64,000 nt of DNA from Calliphora vicina (taxonomy: Eukaryota; Arthropoda; Insecta; Diptera; Calliphoridae): positions 60,981,533-61,045,532 of the forward strand of contig NC_088780.1 in NCBI RefSeq assembly GCF_958450345.1. The letters run 5' to 3'. A program made the position numbers and the translations under genes. Positions 21,652 to 32,257 of the stretch are shown here, piece by piece. The first letter of the stretch is position 1, and each line of letters starts with the position of its first letter. The notes below the pieces were generated by a model, which made no database searches, was not told the DNA's origin, and saw only the letters and a list, made by a program, of their open reading frames with translations.

Positions 21652-22500
21652 ATGTTTTCGATGAATGGACGAATTCCATTGTTAAATGGTACGAATTACG
21701 GAACCTGGAAACCGCAAATGGAAGCAATTCTCCACAAAGCAAGATTATTGCAATTTGTGTTAGGAAATTTACGAAGACCAGTTGTGCAATATATACCACA
21801 GCAAGCTACAGCAGAGCAAATGCGTATATACTAAAAGTCTCTAGATGAACAATGTACGTTCGACGATTTGCAAATGGATGCTCGTTCGGAGCTGATTATA
21901 GCAATAGAACCAAACATCGTAAGAATGGTAAAAAATTTGAAGAAAGCGTCTGAAATATGGAATTATCTTCAAGAGACTTATGACCGCAAATCAACTAGGC
22001 GTAAAGTCGAACATTTTCGTAAGTTACTTTGTTTAAAAATGCATTCCGAGGAAAGTGTATCAGATTATTTAATCAAATTCGACATTTGTGTTTCATGTTT
22101 ATCGGAAATGGATGTAAATCTGGATGAAAGTTTACTGATTGTAATTCTGCTTGATGGTTTGAGTGACCAATACAAAGAAGTACGTGCTGCATTTGATACT
22201 TCGAATGAATTTCCATCGTTAAGTATTTTAAGATCAAGATTACTTGAAATCGGAGATAAATCTGAATGTAAAGAAGATGTTCAAAATGCATTATAGGTAA
22301 AATGGAAGCCAAAACAATTTAAATATAAAGAGAAGGAAACAGGTATGTCCGAAAATAAATTTCCGTACAAGTGCTATAAATGTGGCAGAAAGGGACATAA
22401 GGCAAAATATTGTGGGGTCAGAACAGAACAAAATAAGATTGCAAAGGAAATAAATGACACAATTGATGATGCACAAGGTTGCAATGAATTTATTGCTAAT
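21652..22500 (+). pseudogene. copia gag pseudogene
   Basis: A single frame runs from the Met at 21652 but is cut by stops at about 21832-21834 and 22294-22296. Readable pieces: IPLLNGTNYGTWKPQMEAIL, LIIAIEPNIVRMVKNLKKAS with EIWNYLQETYD after it (Gag of the UBN2 type), and the zinc knuckle CYKCGRKGHKAKYC (C-X2-C-X4-H-X4-C) at about 22375-22416. About 30 codons later the sequence jumps out of frame into integrase, marking a deletion. Confidence 0.9.
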
Positions 22501-22504
22501 AATG

Positions 22505-22798
22505 TAAGAAATGATAAATTTACCAGAATTTTTGTGGGCGGAATTAATACGAACAGCAGCTTATATCAGAAATCGTTGCCCAACAAAATTAAACAGAGAA
22601 AAAACACCGGAAGAGTTATGGTCTGGAAAAGTTCCAACTATTAGATATTTTCGTAAAATAGGTTGTAGAGCTTTTGCTCTAAATAACAAGCCTGGAAAAT
22701 CTAAATTTGAACCTCGTAGTTATGAATATGTCTTAGTCGGTTATGAAGAAAAATCGACAGCGTACATCTTATGGAAAAGGGAACAACTACAATATTAA
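22505..22798 (+). pseudogene. copia integrase C-terminal remnant
   Basis: In a different frame from gag: LPEFLWAELIRTAAYIRNRC, KTPEELWSGKVPTIRYFRKI and GYEEKSTAYILW, the end of a copia integrase after the catalytic core. The protease (DSGA) and the core with its D,D35E residues are absent. Their loss is explained by one deletion ending near 22505. The right side is cut by the repeat insertion at 22799. Confidence 0.9.
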
Positions 22799-23206
22799 CA
22801 AGTAAGAGTGCTATATTCGGCTGTGCCGAATCTTATATACCCTTCACCAAGTTATACTTCAAAATTTTAAATATTTTTAGGTAAACAAAATTTAATTTTT
22901 TTCCAGTTGTTTTTTTCATTTTTTGGAAAAAAATTTTTTTCGATTGTTATTTTAAATTTTTAAAATTTTTTTTTTTAAATTTTTTTTTTTATACTATGGT
23001 CTTATATACGTCGTTGCAAATGTCTTTGAAATATCTATCATTAGATATCCATATTGTCTATATTAACGTCTTAGTAATCCAGATATAGGTCAAAAATAGG
23101 TCAAAAATCGAGGTTGTCTTGGTTTTTTCCTCATATCTCAGCCATTTGTGGACCGATTTTGCTGATTTTAAATAGAAAAATTCTCGAAAGCATGTCTGAC
23201 AGAATG
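22799..23206 (-). mobile_element. GTCT-array repeat inserted in the copia element
   Basis: Begins CAAGTAAGAGTGCTATATTC, the reverse complement of the end of the 18-kb copy, runs through the same A/T tract and the TATATACGTCGTTGCAAATG block, and stops near GTCTGACAGAATGA, just before the GTCT array would start. It interrupts pol between integrase and reverse transcriptase, so it is younger than the copia insertion. Confidence 0.88.
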
Positions 23207-23380
23207 ACTTAAAAACAGTCGAACAAATATTGAAGAACCATTAGAAATTGACTAATTTTTTGATAGTTCAGAACAATTAGAGACAACGGAACAACCTCAA
23301 GAAGAATCAGAACAAATTGAAATTCCTATCAAACAACAACTAGAGGAAAAGAAGCAGAAAAGGCAGTTGTTATAAATAAT

Positions 23381-24885
23381 GTGAGTGATTCAAAAACATT
23401 TAAAGAAGCCTTTAATTCCAATGACTCACAAGAGTGGATAGCTGCAATGAAACAAGAATATGATTCCTTAATCAAAAATGCAACATGGGATTTAGTTGAC
23501 ATGTCAGAGAATAGAAAACCTATTAATTGTAAATGGGTATTTAAAACCAAATTTCATACTGATGGTACAATTGAAAACCGAAAGGCAAGACTGGTTGCAA
23601 AAGGGTACTCACAAGTATACGGTGTTGATTATATGGACACCTTTGCACCTGTTGTTCGTCAAAGTTCTATACGTCTAACTTATGCACTTGCAGTTCAAAA
23701 TGATTTAAATCTACGCCAACTTGATGTTTCAACTGCATTTTTAAACGTTAACTTAGAAGAAGAAATTTACATGTGTCAGCCGGAAGGATTTGTACAATCA
23801 GAAAATAATGTTTGCAGATTAAAGAAAGCTATATACGGATTGAAACAAGCGGCTCGTCAATGGTTCAAAAGAATTGATGCTGTATTTAAAAAGTTCGGTT
23901 TAGTTCAATCTAAACATGATCAATTCATATATTTCAAGAATGGTAACAGTAAAATGATAGTAAATCTTTATGTAGATGATATATTGATAGCATCAAATAA
24001 TAACAATGATGTTAAAAATTTGATAAAAGAGCTAAAATGCAATTTCGAAATAAAAGATCTTGGAAAACCAAAGCATTGTATTGGATTAGAAATGGAAATC
24101 GGAAGTAATTTGATAGCAATATCACAGCCAGGATATACAGAAAATCTGATTAAAAAATATGGTCAAGAAAACTCAAAACCAACGAAAATTCCAATGCAAC
24201 CTAAACCTAGTTTAGAAAAGAATTCAAAAATTCCAGGAGATGCAGAATGTGTTGACAAAACAAAATATCAAGAACTTATTGGTTCGCTTTTACATCTGTC
24301 AGTTTTTAGTCGCCCTGATATAGCATGTAGTGTAAATTTCTTGTCGCAATTTTGTCAGGATCCACGTAAACAACACTGGACATCGACATTACAAATTACT
24401 AAATATTTGAATTCGACAAAAAAATATAAATTAATTTATTCTAAAAATAGTCTACCATTAGTTGGTTATGTTGACGCAATTGGGCAACAGACATCAATGA
24501 CAGAAAATCTCAACCGGGTTTTTGTTTCTTCCTCGCAGGTGGTGAAATTTCTTGGAAATCAAGAAAACAACGTGTCGTAGCAACATCCAGCGCAGAGTCA
24601 GAATATTTTGCTCTTGCAGAAGCAGCTAAAGAAGCATACTACTTGCGATATTTACTGATCGAATTGGGTTATCTAAACAATGATGTGACTACAATATACA
24701 GTGATTCCCAAAGTGCTTAACATATGGCCAAGTTTGGAGAGCAACATTCAAGGACCAAGCTCAATGATTACAAATACCATTTTATACGACAGTTGAAGAA
24801 AATGTAATAAACATTCAATTCAAACCGACTACAGAGATGGTGGCTGATGTTTTAACGAAGCCACTACCCGGCATCAAACATTAAT
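23381..24885 (+). pseudogene. copia reverse transcriptase / RNase H pseudogene
   Basis: Open for about 399 codons from 23381 to 24580, with WKWVFK-like NCKWVFKTKF, ARLVAKGYSQVYGVDYMDTF, the RT motifs QLDVSTAFLN and LYVDDILIAS, then RNase H. Near 24476 a one-base shift changes frame; the correct frame continues with GGEISWKSRKQRVVATSSAE. A TAA at 24718 sits where related elements have Gln, and another shift occurs near 24795 before VADVLTKPLP, the family's usual C-terminus. The RT motif YVDD is intact but the protein is not. Confidence 0.93.
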
Positions 24886-24943
24886 TTTGTATTTCATCAA
24901 AACCATTCAAGTTGAGGAAGAAACCATTCAAGTTGAGGAGGCG

Positions 24944-25141
24944 TGTTGAATTATATAAATAGTTTTATATTCAACTTAAATACTTTCAATATTTGTACTT
25001 TGTTTTCGAAAATCAATTCATTCATTGTGAAATAAGTAATTCTAGTTTTGTAATTTTTCAATTTGATTTTTACTCTTTATCGAAACTTTGTTGAATAAAC
25101 ATTATTATAAAAATATACGCAGTTTATACATATTTTTAACA
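24944..25141 (+). repeat. 3' LTR of the copia element
   Basis: Starts TGTTGAATTATATAAATAGT directly after the purine tract GAGGAGGCG and ends near TATTTTTAACA. It is over 90% identical to the 5' LTR over the central 160 bases; the first 25 bases differ. Just upstream, AACCATTCAAGTTGAGGA is duplicated in tandem. Confidence 0.88.
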
Positions 25142-25500
25142 TTTGAGGTGCATTTAGAAGGGGAAAAATTTTTTTTTAACCAATTCTTGTTTTTTATATC
25201 TCATTAGAACGACAATTACGTACACATTTCGATTCTTTTAAGTTAAATTGCAAAAGTAATTACATATAGCAAAATTTAAAAAAAAAACTGAAAAATATGA
25301 ATTTTTTCCCCTTGTAAATGCACCTCAAAACTAAATCGAAAGTCGGCACGGGTTGCCCTTCTTAGAATAAGCTAAAAACATTTTTGATCGTATTTTAGGT
25401 CATTACGAAAGTTTTCAGCAGGTACCGTTTCAACATTTCAAAAAATTTAATTCTAAGGGACACTCTAGTCTATATGGTACAACACGATTGCGAGTTACAA
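25142..25500. repeat. Repeat S fragment and right inverted arm
   Basis: CTCATTAGAACGACAATTAC and GTACACATTTCGATTCTTTT match 35547-35585, and the second half (25335-25440) is the inverted partner of 21050-21180. CCCCTTGTAAATGCA also occurs at 35652. Confidence 0.78.
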
Positions 25501-25970
25501 ATCCACGGGCAGTTGTAAATTTGAACTTGTACGTTTAGAATTTATATCGTTTGAAAATATATTTTCAGAAGATAATGGATACTAGTTGTTCATCAATACA
25601 TGGCACTGGTCGGTATCTACCTTTAACATTAATATTCTACCTTTTAGTTGGGTATAATTATGAATTTTTTTAGATAAATAATTTCATATTTTATGTATGA
25701 TATTTTAGAAAAAATTCTAAATAATTAATATGTTAATCTGAAAAACTTTATATGGACATGAAGAACGTGCATATCAACATATGAGGAGTCGCAGAACAAA
25801 AGGTACTTTTTCGCATCTTTTCATAAATTTGTTTTTTGGTATTTTTATAATATTTGGGTTGAAATCACCTAGAAACAATCTAATCAGCAACATTTTTTTA
25901 ATTTTTTTACTAAGTAAATGGGTTCTAAAATAATTAGTGCTTAACAAAACGTACATCACTAGTATAAAAC

Positions 25971-26539
25971 CACAATTTAACAATAAAAGGTAGAATCACT
26001 ACAAAATACGTTCTCAATTATATATGCCTTGAATTGTTAGACTAATATAAAATAAAAAATAAAAGTACAATTGAAATAAAACATCAAAAATTAACTAAAT
26101 TGAAAAATAATTTAAATTCAATTTAAAAAATATAATAAGAAACATGCGTGTCAAATGTTGTTTGTGTAAATGTTCATTTGAACAAAATCTCGTCAGATTT
26201 ATAAAATGTCCTGAAAATAAAATTAAATAATGGAGTGCAGCCTGCGGTGATGAGCTGAAGAAACACTCCCGGATTTGCATGCATAATTTCAATGACTCCG
26301 ATTATATTGAATTGCATCAAACCACAAAACGTGGACGTCTAATGCCAAATGCGACACCTTTTTTTGTATGCAAATAAATTATGTGTATTTGAAATATAAA
26401 CAAAATATTTCTCAATTTTCATTTGTTATTATTCGTATTTTTGGATTTCTGTTTTTTATTTTTCTATTATTTGACATAACAAGGCACAGCATTTTAAACT
26501 CTCTCCCTAGTGGTTCTACCTTCTAATGGTTGTATCATG
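25971..26539 (+). mobile_element. P-superfamily element, 569 bp, internally deleted
   Basis: The right end read outward is CATGATACAACCATTAGAAG followed by GTAGAACCACTAGGGAGAG. The left end CACAATTTAACAATAAAAGG continues GTAGAATCACTAC. Both match the ends of the 184-bp copy at 60900-61083, whose tip resembles the Drosophila P terminal repeat. Flanking 8-mers are TATAAAAC and TATAAAAA (7 of 8), and P elements make 8-bp duplications. It encodes a THAP domain, the DNA-binding domain of P transposase. Confidence 0.87.
26144..26377 (+). pseudogene. THAP domain of a P-type transposase, one stop codon
   Basis: From the ATG at 26144 a frame of 78 codons reads MRVKCCLCKCSFEQNLVRFI, then KCPENKIK, a TAA at 26228-26230, then WSAACGDELKKHSRICMHNF, and ends near NATPFF. 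The THAP hallmarks are present: Cys pair, W, C-X2-H in ICMHNF, and the closing AVPTF-like NATPFF. The stop sits where the family usually has a polar residue before W. No catalytic RNase H part remains. DNA binding at the element ends would be its role in an intact transposase. Confidence 0.9.
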
Positions 26540-26911
26540 TATAAAAAGAAAAAAAAATATTTAATTTCAATGTGTAATTTGTTTAGATCAGGATTAAAAA
26601 CTTTCATTTATAATATTATCGTTAAGAAAACACATAAAAAACCTACTTTTTAATTTTGTTTTTAACAAAACGTACTTTTTTTTAATTTTTTAACAAAAGG
26701 TTCTTTTTCCGATATTAAAATGGTTTTATATCAAACATCCTTAACATTTAATATGGTGACTTATGGCAGTTAGATGTATATATTGATAAGTAAGAAATTT
26801 GTTACCATTTCCAGATTCATGCAGTTTTTTAAGTGGAGCGAAATAAATAAAACTCATTTTCCCAAAAATTTTAAATGTGCGAAAAAGTACCTTTTGTTCT
26901 GCGGCTCATCA

Positions 26912-27685
26912 TATTTCACCGAATTCAGAAAAGGTAATACCTATCCATAAAATAATTGTTCGTTGGAAATTATTTGTTTTGTTCCCATATATAATACATA
27001 ACTTTACATGAAAAGTAATTTAGACAAATTGGAATGCAAATTCTACACCACCATTTGTTATTCTATTATCACTATTGTTGAGAATATTTTTTAATGAAAA
27101 TCAAAAAGTCCACAAATTTTGAAAGCCCGTATGGTTTTAAAATGTTTACTATAGCTTTTTAAAATTATATCGATATTACTGTTGTATTGTAGGAAGAAGT
27201 CTATGTGACTATGTTGAGTAGTGCAAATATTTTATTGTTCTTCTATCTACCTAGCATTGACACATGTAAAAACTGGAGCAAAAATCTTAGTAACTCTATA
27301 CGCGTTTTGTTTTCTTCTGCTTTTAAAATCAATGAATAATTTACGGAGCAACTGCGTTCAACAATTTTATTTCTAAACTTTTTTACAAAAGTCCTTTAAA
27401 CATTTTCAGTTTACATACATAAATTTAAATTGAAAAATTCATATTCATAAATTCAGTTAAATTGTGCATTTTTGCATTCAGTTTTATCAAAAATAATAAA
27501 TATATAAGTATAACAATTACAAATGCTCACTCTAGCATGTATTTAAAACCCATTATTACATTTTTACTTATTCAACACAACACAGTATGATGATATTTTG
27601 TAGAAACTTCGATTAAATACGTATGTATAGCACGTATGATTAAAATATTAACTATATACCAATTTTATTTGATCCCCAAGATATT
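26912..27685. other. Non-coding stretch
   Basis: AT-rich; no frame with recognisable content and no repeat seen. Confidence 0.4.
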
Positions 27686-28283
27686 GGCCCATAATCATAG
27701 TCAAAAATAAAGTACATTTTAAGAGAATTAAACTCGACTTTAGAGTGGACTTTAGGTCTATCATAGACAAGTTAAAGTATACTTCTGACGCTGAAGTCGA
27801 CTCTAAATATAATACTAGCTGAAGTTGTTTTTAACTCGTTTAACAACAGCATCAGCTGTTCTTCACCAAGTAAAAAAGTTCGTCACAAAGTAAAAAATGT
27901 TTAAGTTACAAGATATTGGTAGAGATTTTGCAATTATTGAACAGTTATCAATAAAATTAGTACCAAAATATCGTAATTATGATATTAATCTTATCTTTTC
28001 CATTTATTAACAACAAACAACTTTCTTTCTTTAGATGTCCCGGTAACTTTTATTGTTTACGTTTTATGGATTTTTTTTTAATTTTGTATGTCAGCTGTTC
28101 AGCGTTGCTACTTGTCTGTTTTTGTTGTATATTGTATGAAAACATTTTCTACATTTGCGGTGGCACCCAGTTAAAGTCGGTTCAATTTAAAACATACTTT
28201 AAATTTGACTATGGTTGCAAATTAATAAAAAGCAGTTGTTTTTAAAAAGAACCGACTTTAGTGTTTGACTATGATTATGGGCC
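27686..28283. mobile_element. TIR element with GGCCCATAATCATAGTC ends
   Basis: GGCCCATAATCATAGTCAAA at the left mirrors TTTGACTATGATTATGGGCC at the right, a 20-bp perfect inverted repeat, with ATT on both outer sides. Subterminal AGTCGACT/GACTTTAG blocks are also inverted (CTCGACTTTAGAG and ACCGACTTTAGTG). The GGCCC tip and 3-bp flank suggest PIF/Harbinger, though ATT is not the usual TWA. Overlapping 88-codon frame judged non-coding. Confidence 0.82.
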
Positions 28284-28417
28284 ATTATAACTACATTGTA
28301 AGCGTTTATTATGGTAAATGTGCTATGAATATTTTCTACATTGAATTCATAGGGGTCTAAACTGGTGTTGTCACCAAAAATTGCAAATTATACATGATTG
28401 TCTCCTAAAATACACTC

Positions 28418-28604
28418 CAGGGCGCCATTCCACAAAATAACTAATCACTTTCTACTTATCAAATTTTTGGTCAATTTGCAAAACTTTATGTTCCTCAGAA
28501 CTATAAAATTTGATAAGTGATAAGTTGAAATTGATAAGTGTAATTTGCAAAAATTTGATAAGTGCAAAGTGAAAAGTTGATAAGTTGTTTTGTGAAATAT
28601 TTAA
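28418..28604. repeat. Fold-back with repeated TTGATAAG words
   Basis: CCATTCCACAAAATAAC at the left pairs with GTTGTTTTGTGAAAT at the right. Between them TTGATAAG or its reverse complement CTTATCAA occurs about six times, a pattern typical of subterminal transposase sites. No flanking duplication could be set. Confidence 0.7.
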
Positions 28605-29394
28605 TTTTTAGAAAATTCAGGATTTGCAAGTTCTTAAATCCTACTACGAAATTATGGATCACAGAATAAGACTACCACAGGGTTATTATTAGTATTCTTC
28701 ATTTGTTGTTTTCTCAATCTCTTATCAAAATAATGTAAAAAATGTTGAGTTCAGTCATTTTCATATATATTAGGATATCTCAGAGAAGGCATTATGTAGA
28801 ATAAGCTGCGTCTATAACTTTGCCATATTTCAGAATTATCAAGTTTTAGACCTGATCAAACGCACAGTATTATTTATAAATGTAACACTTCTTTTGAAGT
28901 TTATTGTATAGTAATTGCCTCTAGCCATAAACGATAAAAAGACAAACAAGCCTGATTACTCTTCCATGCAAAATCATTGAGTCTAGAATGTCCAGACAGT
29001 TACTCATCATTATCAAAATATGCTACTCAAATTATGAAATATTGAACTTGAGTTTAAATTTCTGCATAAATAAAATGAAATCTGAAATTACTCATTTATC
29101 CCACACAACCGAGTTAAAGTTACATACGATATGTATAATTACAAGGGAAACCGGAAAATAAAATTTAAAAAATTTGCTGGAAAAATAATTTTAATTTTCA
29201 AAGCCAAACAATTATTTTTAATAAAAATGTAACACAAATTCAATTGCAAATATTCAACATTATCTGAAGCAAAACAAAGTTATTGTTAATTTTTTTTCCA
29301 ACATAACTGAATTTCAAATTCAAATAATAGCAATAAAATTATTAAAAAAATATAAATTTAAATTTGTGGAACTTTATGATAATTATATGAAATA
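28605..29394. other. Non-coding stretch
   Basis: No gene. AAGGGAAACCGGAAAATA near 29147 looks like a lone end of the CAGGGAAACC hAT family. Confidence 0.4.
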
Positions 29395-29725
29395 CTAGTT
29401 TAACACGGTGTGCTTCGCTACCCCTATCGTGGTAAAAATATGAAAGAATGTTATACAAAATTAAATGAATACAATTAATACCGGAATTTTTCGTTATTTT
29501 TTAATCGTAAAATTATATTGCTATTTACAAAAAAATCTTGATACTTTTCTGAATAAATTCGTATGTTTATACAGTGGACAAGTTTCGATCCTGTTTATTT
29601 TTAGTTAAACTACTTACACTGCACTATGGTTTCAAATCGAATTTTTATGGCATAAATTAAAATAATAAATTTAAACATAAAATAATCAATTGGACCACAC
29701 ACTACGCCCACTAAATGTGAAGGTA
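29395..29725 (-). mobile_element. Helitron 3' end, minus orientation
   Basis: ACTAGTTTAACACGGTGTGC followed by TTCGCTACCC is the reverse complement of the 3' end at 15001-15031 (GGGTAGCGAAGCACAC..CTAG). The extent upstream is unclear; CTACGCCCACT near 29703 resembles the AGTGGGCGTGG phrases in Helitron copy 1. Confidence 0.65.
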
Positions 29726-30317
29726 TACAAACTGAACTATTTTTTTATATGTAAAAGAAAATAATATACATTTTGTTTTATTTGATTTTTTTTTTTGTTA
29801 ATAATCAGATTTTTATTGATTTTTTGAAGAACCCACTCTATAAGTACATCATATTTGCGCCCGTTTGTTGTCCAATCCGAAAGCATTTCGGTACGGGTAA
29901 TCAAAAATTGTGCTAAAATAAAAAGATAATTGTGGGAGATTGCTGCAAAATGCTGGGGAAATATACAATCAAAATATACACTTTGTCGAACACTTCCACA
30001 TTTAAACTTCCATGCAAATTCGTGCCTAAACACAACTATTGGCCCACGTTTATGGCGAGACTACAAAGCTACACAATATCAAGAATTACGACAAAAATAA
30101 AATTCAAAAATATACCATGAAACTACTTACCTGGGGCTACATTTGCCATTTTTGGAATACTTTATAACTTTATTTTTTAAGGTTTGCTCGTTATACAATT
30201 CGTTACCTCAAAATACGAATGTCTTATGTGAAACTTTTCGATTTTGAGATTATTACATATTTCTGATACACTTCGCCATCTCTTTCTAATGGTATCATCA
30301 CTTTTATCCAAAATTGT
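29726..30317. other. Non-coding stretch
   Basis: Overlapping short frames on both strands (29737-30120) have no recognisable motif; nothing assigned. Confidence 0.4.
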
Positions 30318-30325
30318 ATAACTAC

Positions 30326-31378
30326 TAGGGTATTCAATCGATTAACCGATTAATTTTGGACGGTTAACTGTTCGAATAATTTAAAATTGCCGATTTTCAA
30401 ATAACAAATAAACCGATTAATTTGTGTCGATTAACCGATTAACCGAAATTCCTTTTTTGCACTTTAAACAATTTTCTTGTATTTATTTTTCCCTTTCAAT
30501 TCAAATACAAATTTCAAATTAAAATTAGATATTTTTGAAACATTCAATAAACATGATTAGTGATCACAATACTCGAGTATGTATAACAACTCACATATTT
30601 AATTTACATGTCTTTGAAACTTTGTTTGTATTTACATGTATAGACGAAACTTTTTTTTGAAATGAGTCTCTTATCATAACTAAACGAAACTATTAAATTA
30701 ATCAAAATCTAAAGCAATCTAAAAAGGAATATGTATTCTTTATCATGCTTTTGATTTCTCCAACATATACAATCATCGAGAGAGTGTTTTTCCAAGAAAA
30801 GTTTTATTAAATCTAAAGAAAAAAATCGTTTAAATTATATTCTTTTTATAAAAGATTATTTCAGTAGATCTCACTAAAACCCTAAAAACTCACACATCGC
30901 TCATTTGCTGCAACAACGTCATAATTAAAAAAAGTTGTTTCAATAAAAACGCCTTTGAATGTTTTGTGACATTTTACTATTTCTTAAATAAATTTTAAAC
31001 AAATTTTTACTTATCAAATATACGAGAAAACATGAATTTTAATTTTGATGTTTACAACAAAAAAAAATAATTGACTTTTTTGAAAACTGATAATTTTGTA
31101 TTACTCAGTTCAAAAAACAAGGATTTTGAGTTATGACGTTGTTGCAGCAAATAGGCGATATGTTCACAAAAATGATTTCAAATACCTTATTTGCCGTTTT
31201 TTATGTTTTTGTACACAAAATTCGTTGATGTATTTTCAATTTAAAATGAAAATAGAAATTATTCGGTTAATCGAATAATTTTAAATTAACCGATTATTAA
31301 CCGAATAAATCTAAACCTCGATTAATTATTTGCTCGATTAACCGATTAAACCAGAAACCCGATTAATTGAATATCCTA
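30326..31378. mobile_element. hAT element, TAGGGTATTC family (relative)
   Basis: Starts TAGGGTATTCAATCGATTAA and ends TTAATTGAATATCCTA, with a perfect 8-bp duplication ATAACTAC at 30318-30325 and 31379-31386. Subterminal regions repeat TTAACCGATTAA where the 16.5-kb relative repeats ATTCGAATAAT. The 1053-bp interior has no transposase. Confidence 0.93.
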
Positions 31379-31439
31379 ATAACTACCGAGATATTCAGTA
31401 TGCATTTCATCGTAAGTCACAAAATTTTATCGTCCTGAG

Positions 31440-31716
31440 CAAGGCGAATTTATACAAGGTGGAGTCAGTCAATCAGCTGATTACTCTTTTTTTGCTTGTT
31501 TGGTTCTAACATCTGTCAAAGCTTGTTTTTATACTTCAATATCTATATATTCAAAGCTAATTAACAAAATATTTATATTTTGCATAAACAAGTAAAGCCC
31601 TCCCTATTCAATTATCTACACTATATTTAGTTTTAATACATATTTGTTTAATTTTTTTGTTTTTTGACATTTGTTGTTTTTGTAGAACTACCACCACCTT
31701 GTATGAATTCGCCTTG
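31440..31716. mobile_element. MITE, 277 bp, 8-bp duplication
   Basis: CAAGGCGAATTTATACAAGG continuing TGG mirrors CCACCTTGTATGAATTCGCC continuing TTG (one mismatch). The duplication GTCCTGAG is perfect at 31432-31439 and 31717-31724. The 8-bp length allows hAT or P superfamilies; the CA start does not decide. Inserted 53 bases from the preceding hAT element. Confidence 0.93.
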
Positions 31717-32257
31717 GTCCTGAGCATGTATTTTGTCGTATGTGCACCAAAAATAGACATACGACATTTTTTTATGCAAAATGATGATTTTTCATATTTA
31801 AAATACAATTGTTGTACGTCATACAATTTTATTATTTTTTTTAATGAAAAAGTGAAGATAATAATAATAAAGTAACTTTTTAGTTTTATAAAATTCTTAA
31901 AATAAGTATTTAAACGATTTAGAAATCACATATGTTAAGGAATGCTGAATACGAAAAAACGAAGCTTACAATTTTAGAAATTCAAAATATATTGCATATA
32001 TTATAATAATACAACCATTTATCAAGTCGGCTATAGGCTGATGCATGTAATAATGATTTGATTTATAAAACTGTTAAAAAAGAAAATTTACGACACATAG
32101 TAGAAGAGAGAGATACCAGATAATTTATTTCAAATAAAATTAGCAATATTAAAACCCAAAAAACTTGATGTCAACAAATTAAATAATTTAAAAAGCAGGA
32201 TGTGCTATTTTTCCGACTAGAATGATCTGTATTTTTTTGAAGAATTATTTAAAGATA
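31717..32257. other. Non-coding stretch
   Basis: No gene recognised; two opposite 72-codon frames at 31608-31875 are mirror images of AT-rich DNA. Confidence 0.4.

Larger units (their letters stand above)
21363..25141 (+). mobile_element. Ty1/copia LTR retrotransposon, defective
   Basis: Two ~200-bp LTRs enclose a gag remnant, the end of integrase, reverse transcriptase and RNase H. After the 5' LTR, GGTTATAGGCC could be a tRNA primer site like the one used by copia elements, and GAGGAGGCG just before the 3' LTR is a polypurine tract. The sequence from protease to most of integrase is missing, a GTCT-array repeat is inserted at 22799-23206, and the frame is broken repeatedly. No clear 5-bp duplication. 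Confidence 0.93.
25782..26911. mobile_element. TA-flanked inverted-repeat element hosting a P element
   Basis: Left end TGAGGAGTCGCAGAACAAAA followed by GGTACTTTTTCGCA mirrors the right end TGCGAAAAAGTACC...GGCTCATCA with two mismatches in 34 bases; both ends are next to TA, the Tc1/mariner-type target. The interior is AT-rich except for the P-type element nested in it. Confidence 0.78.
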
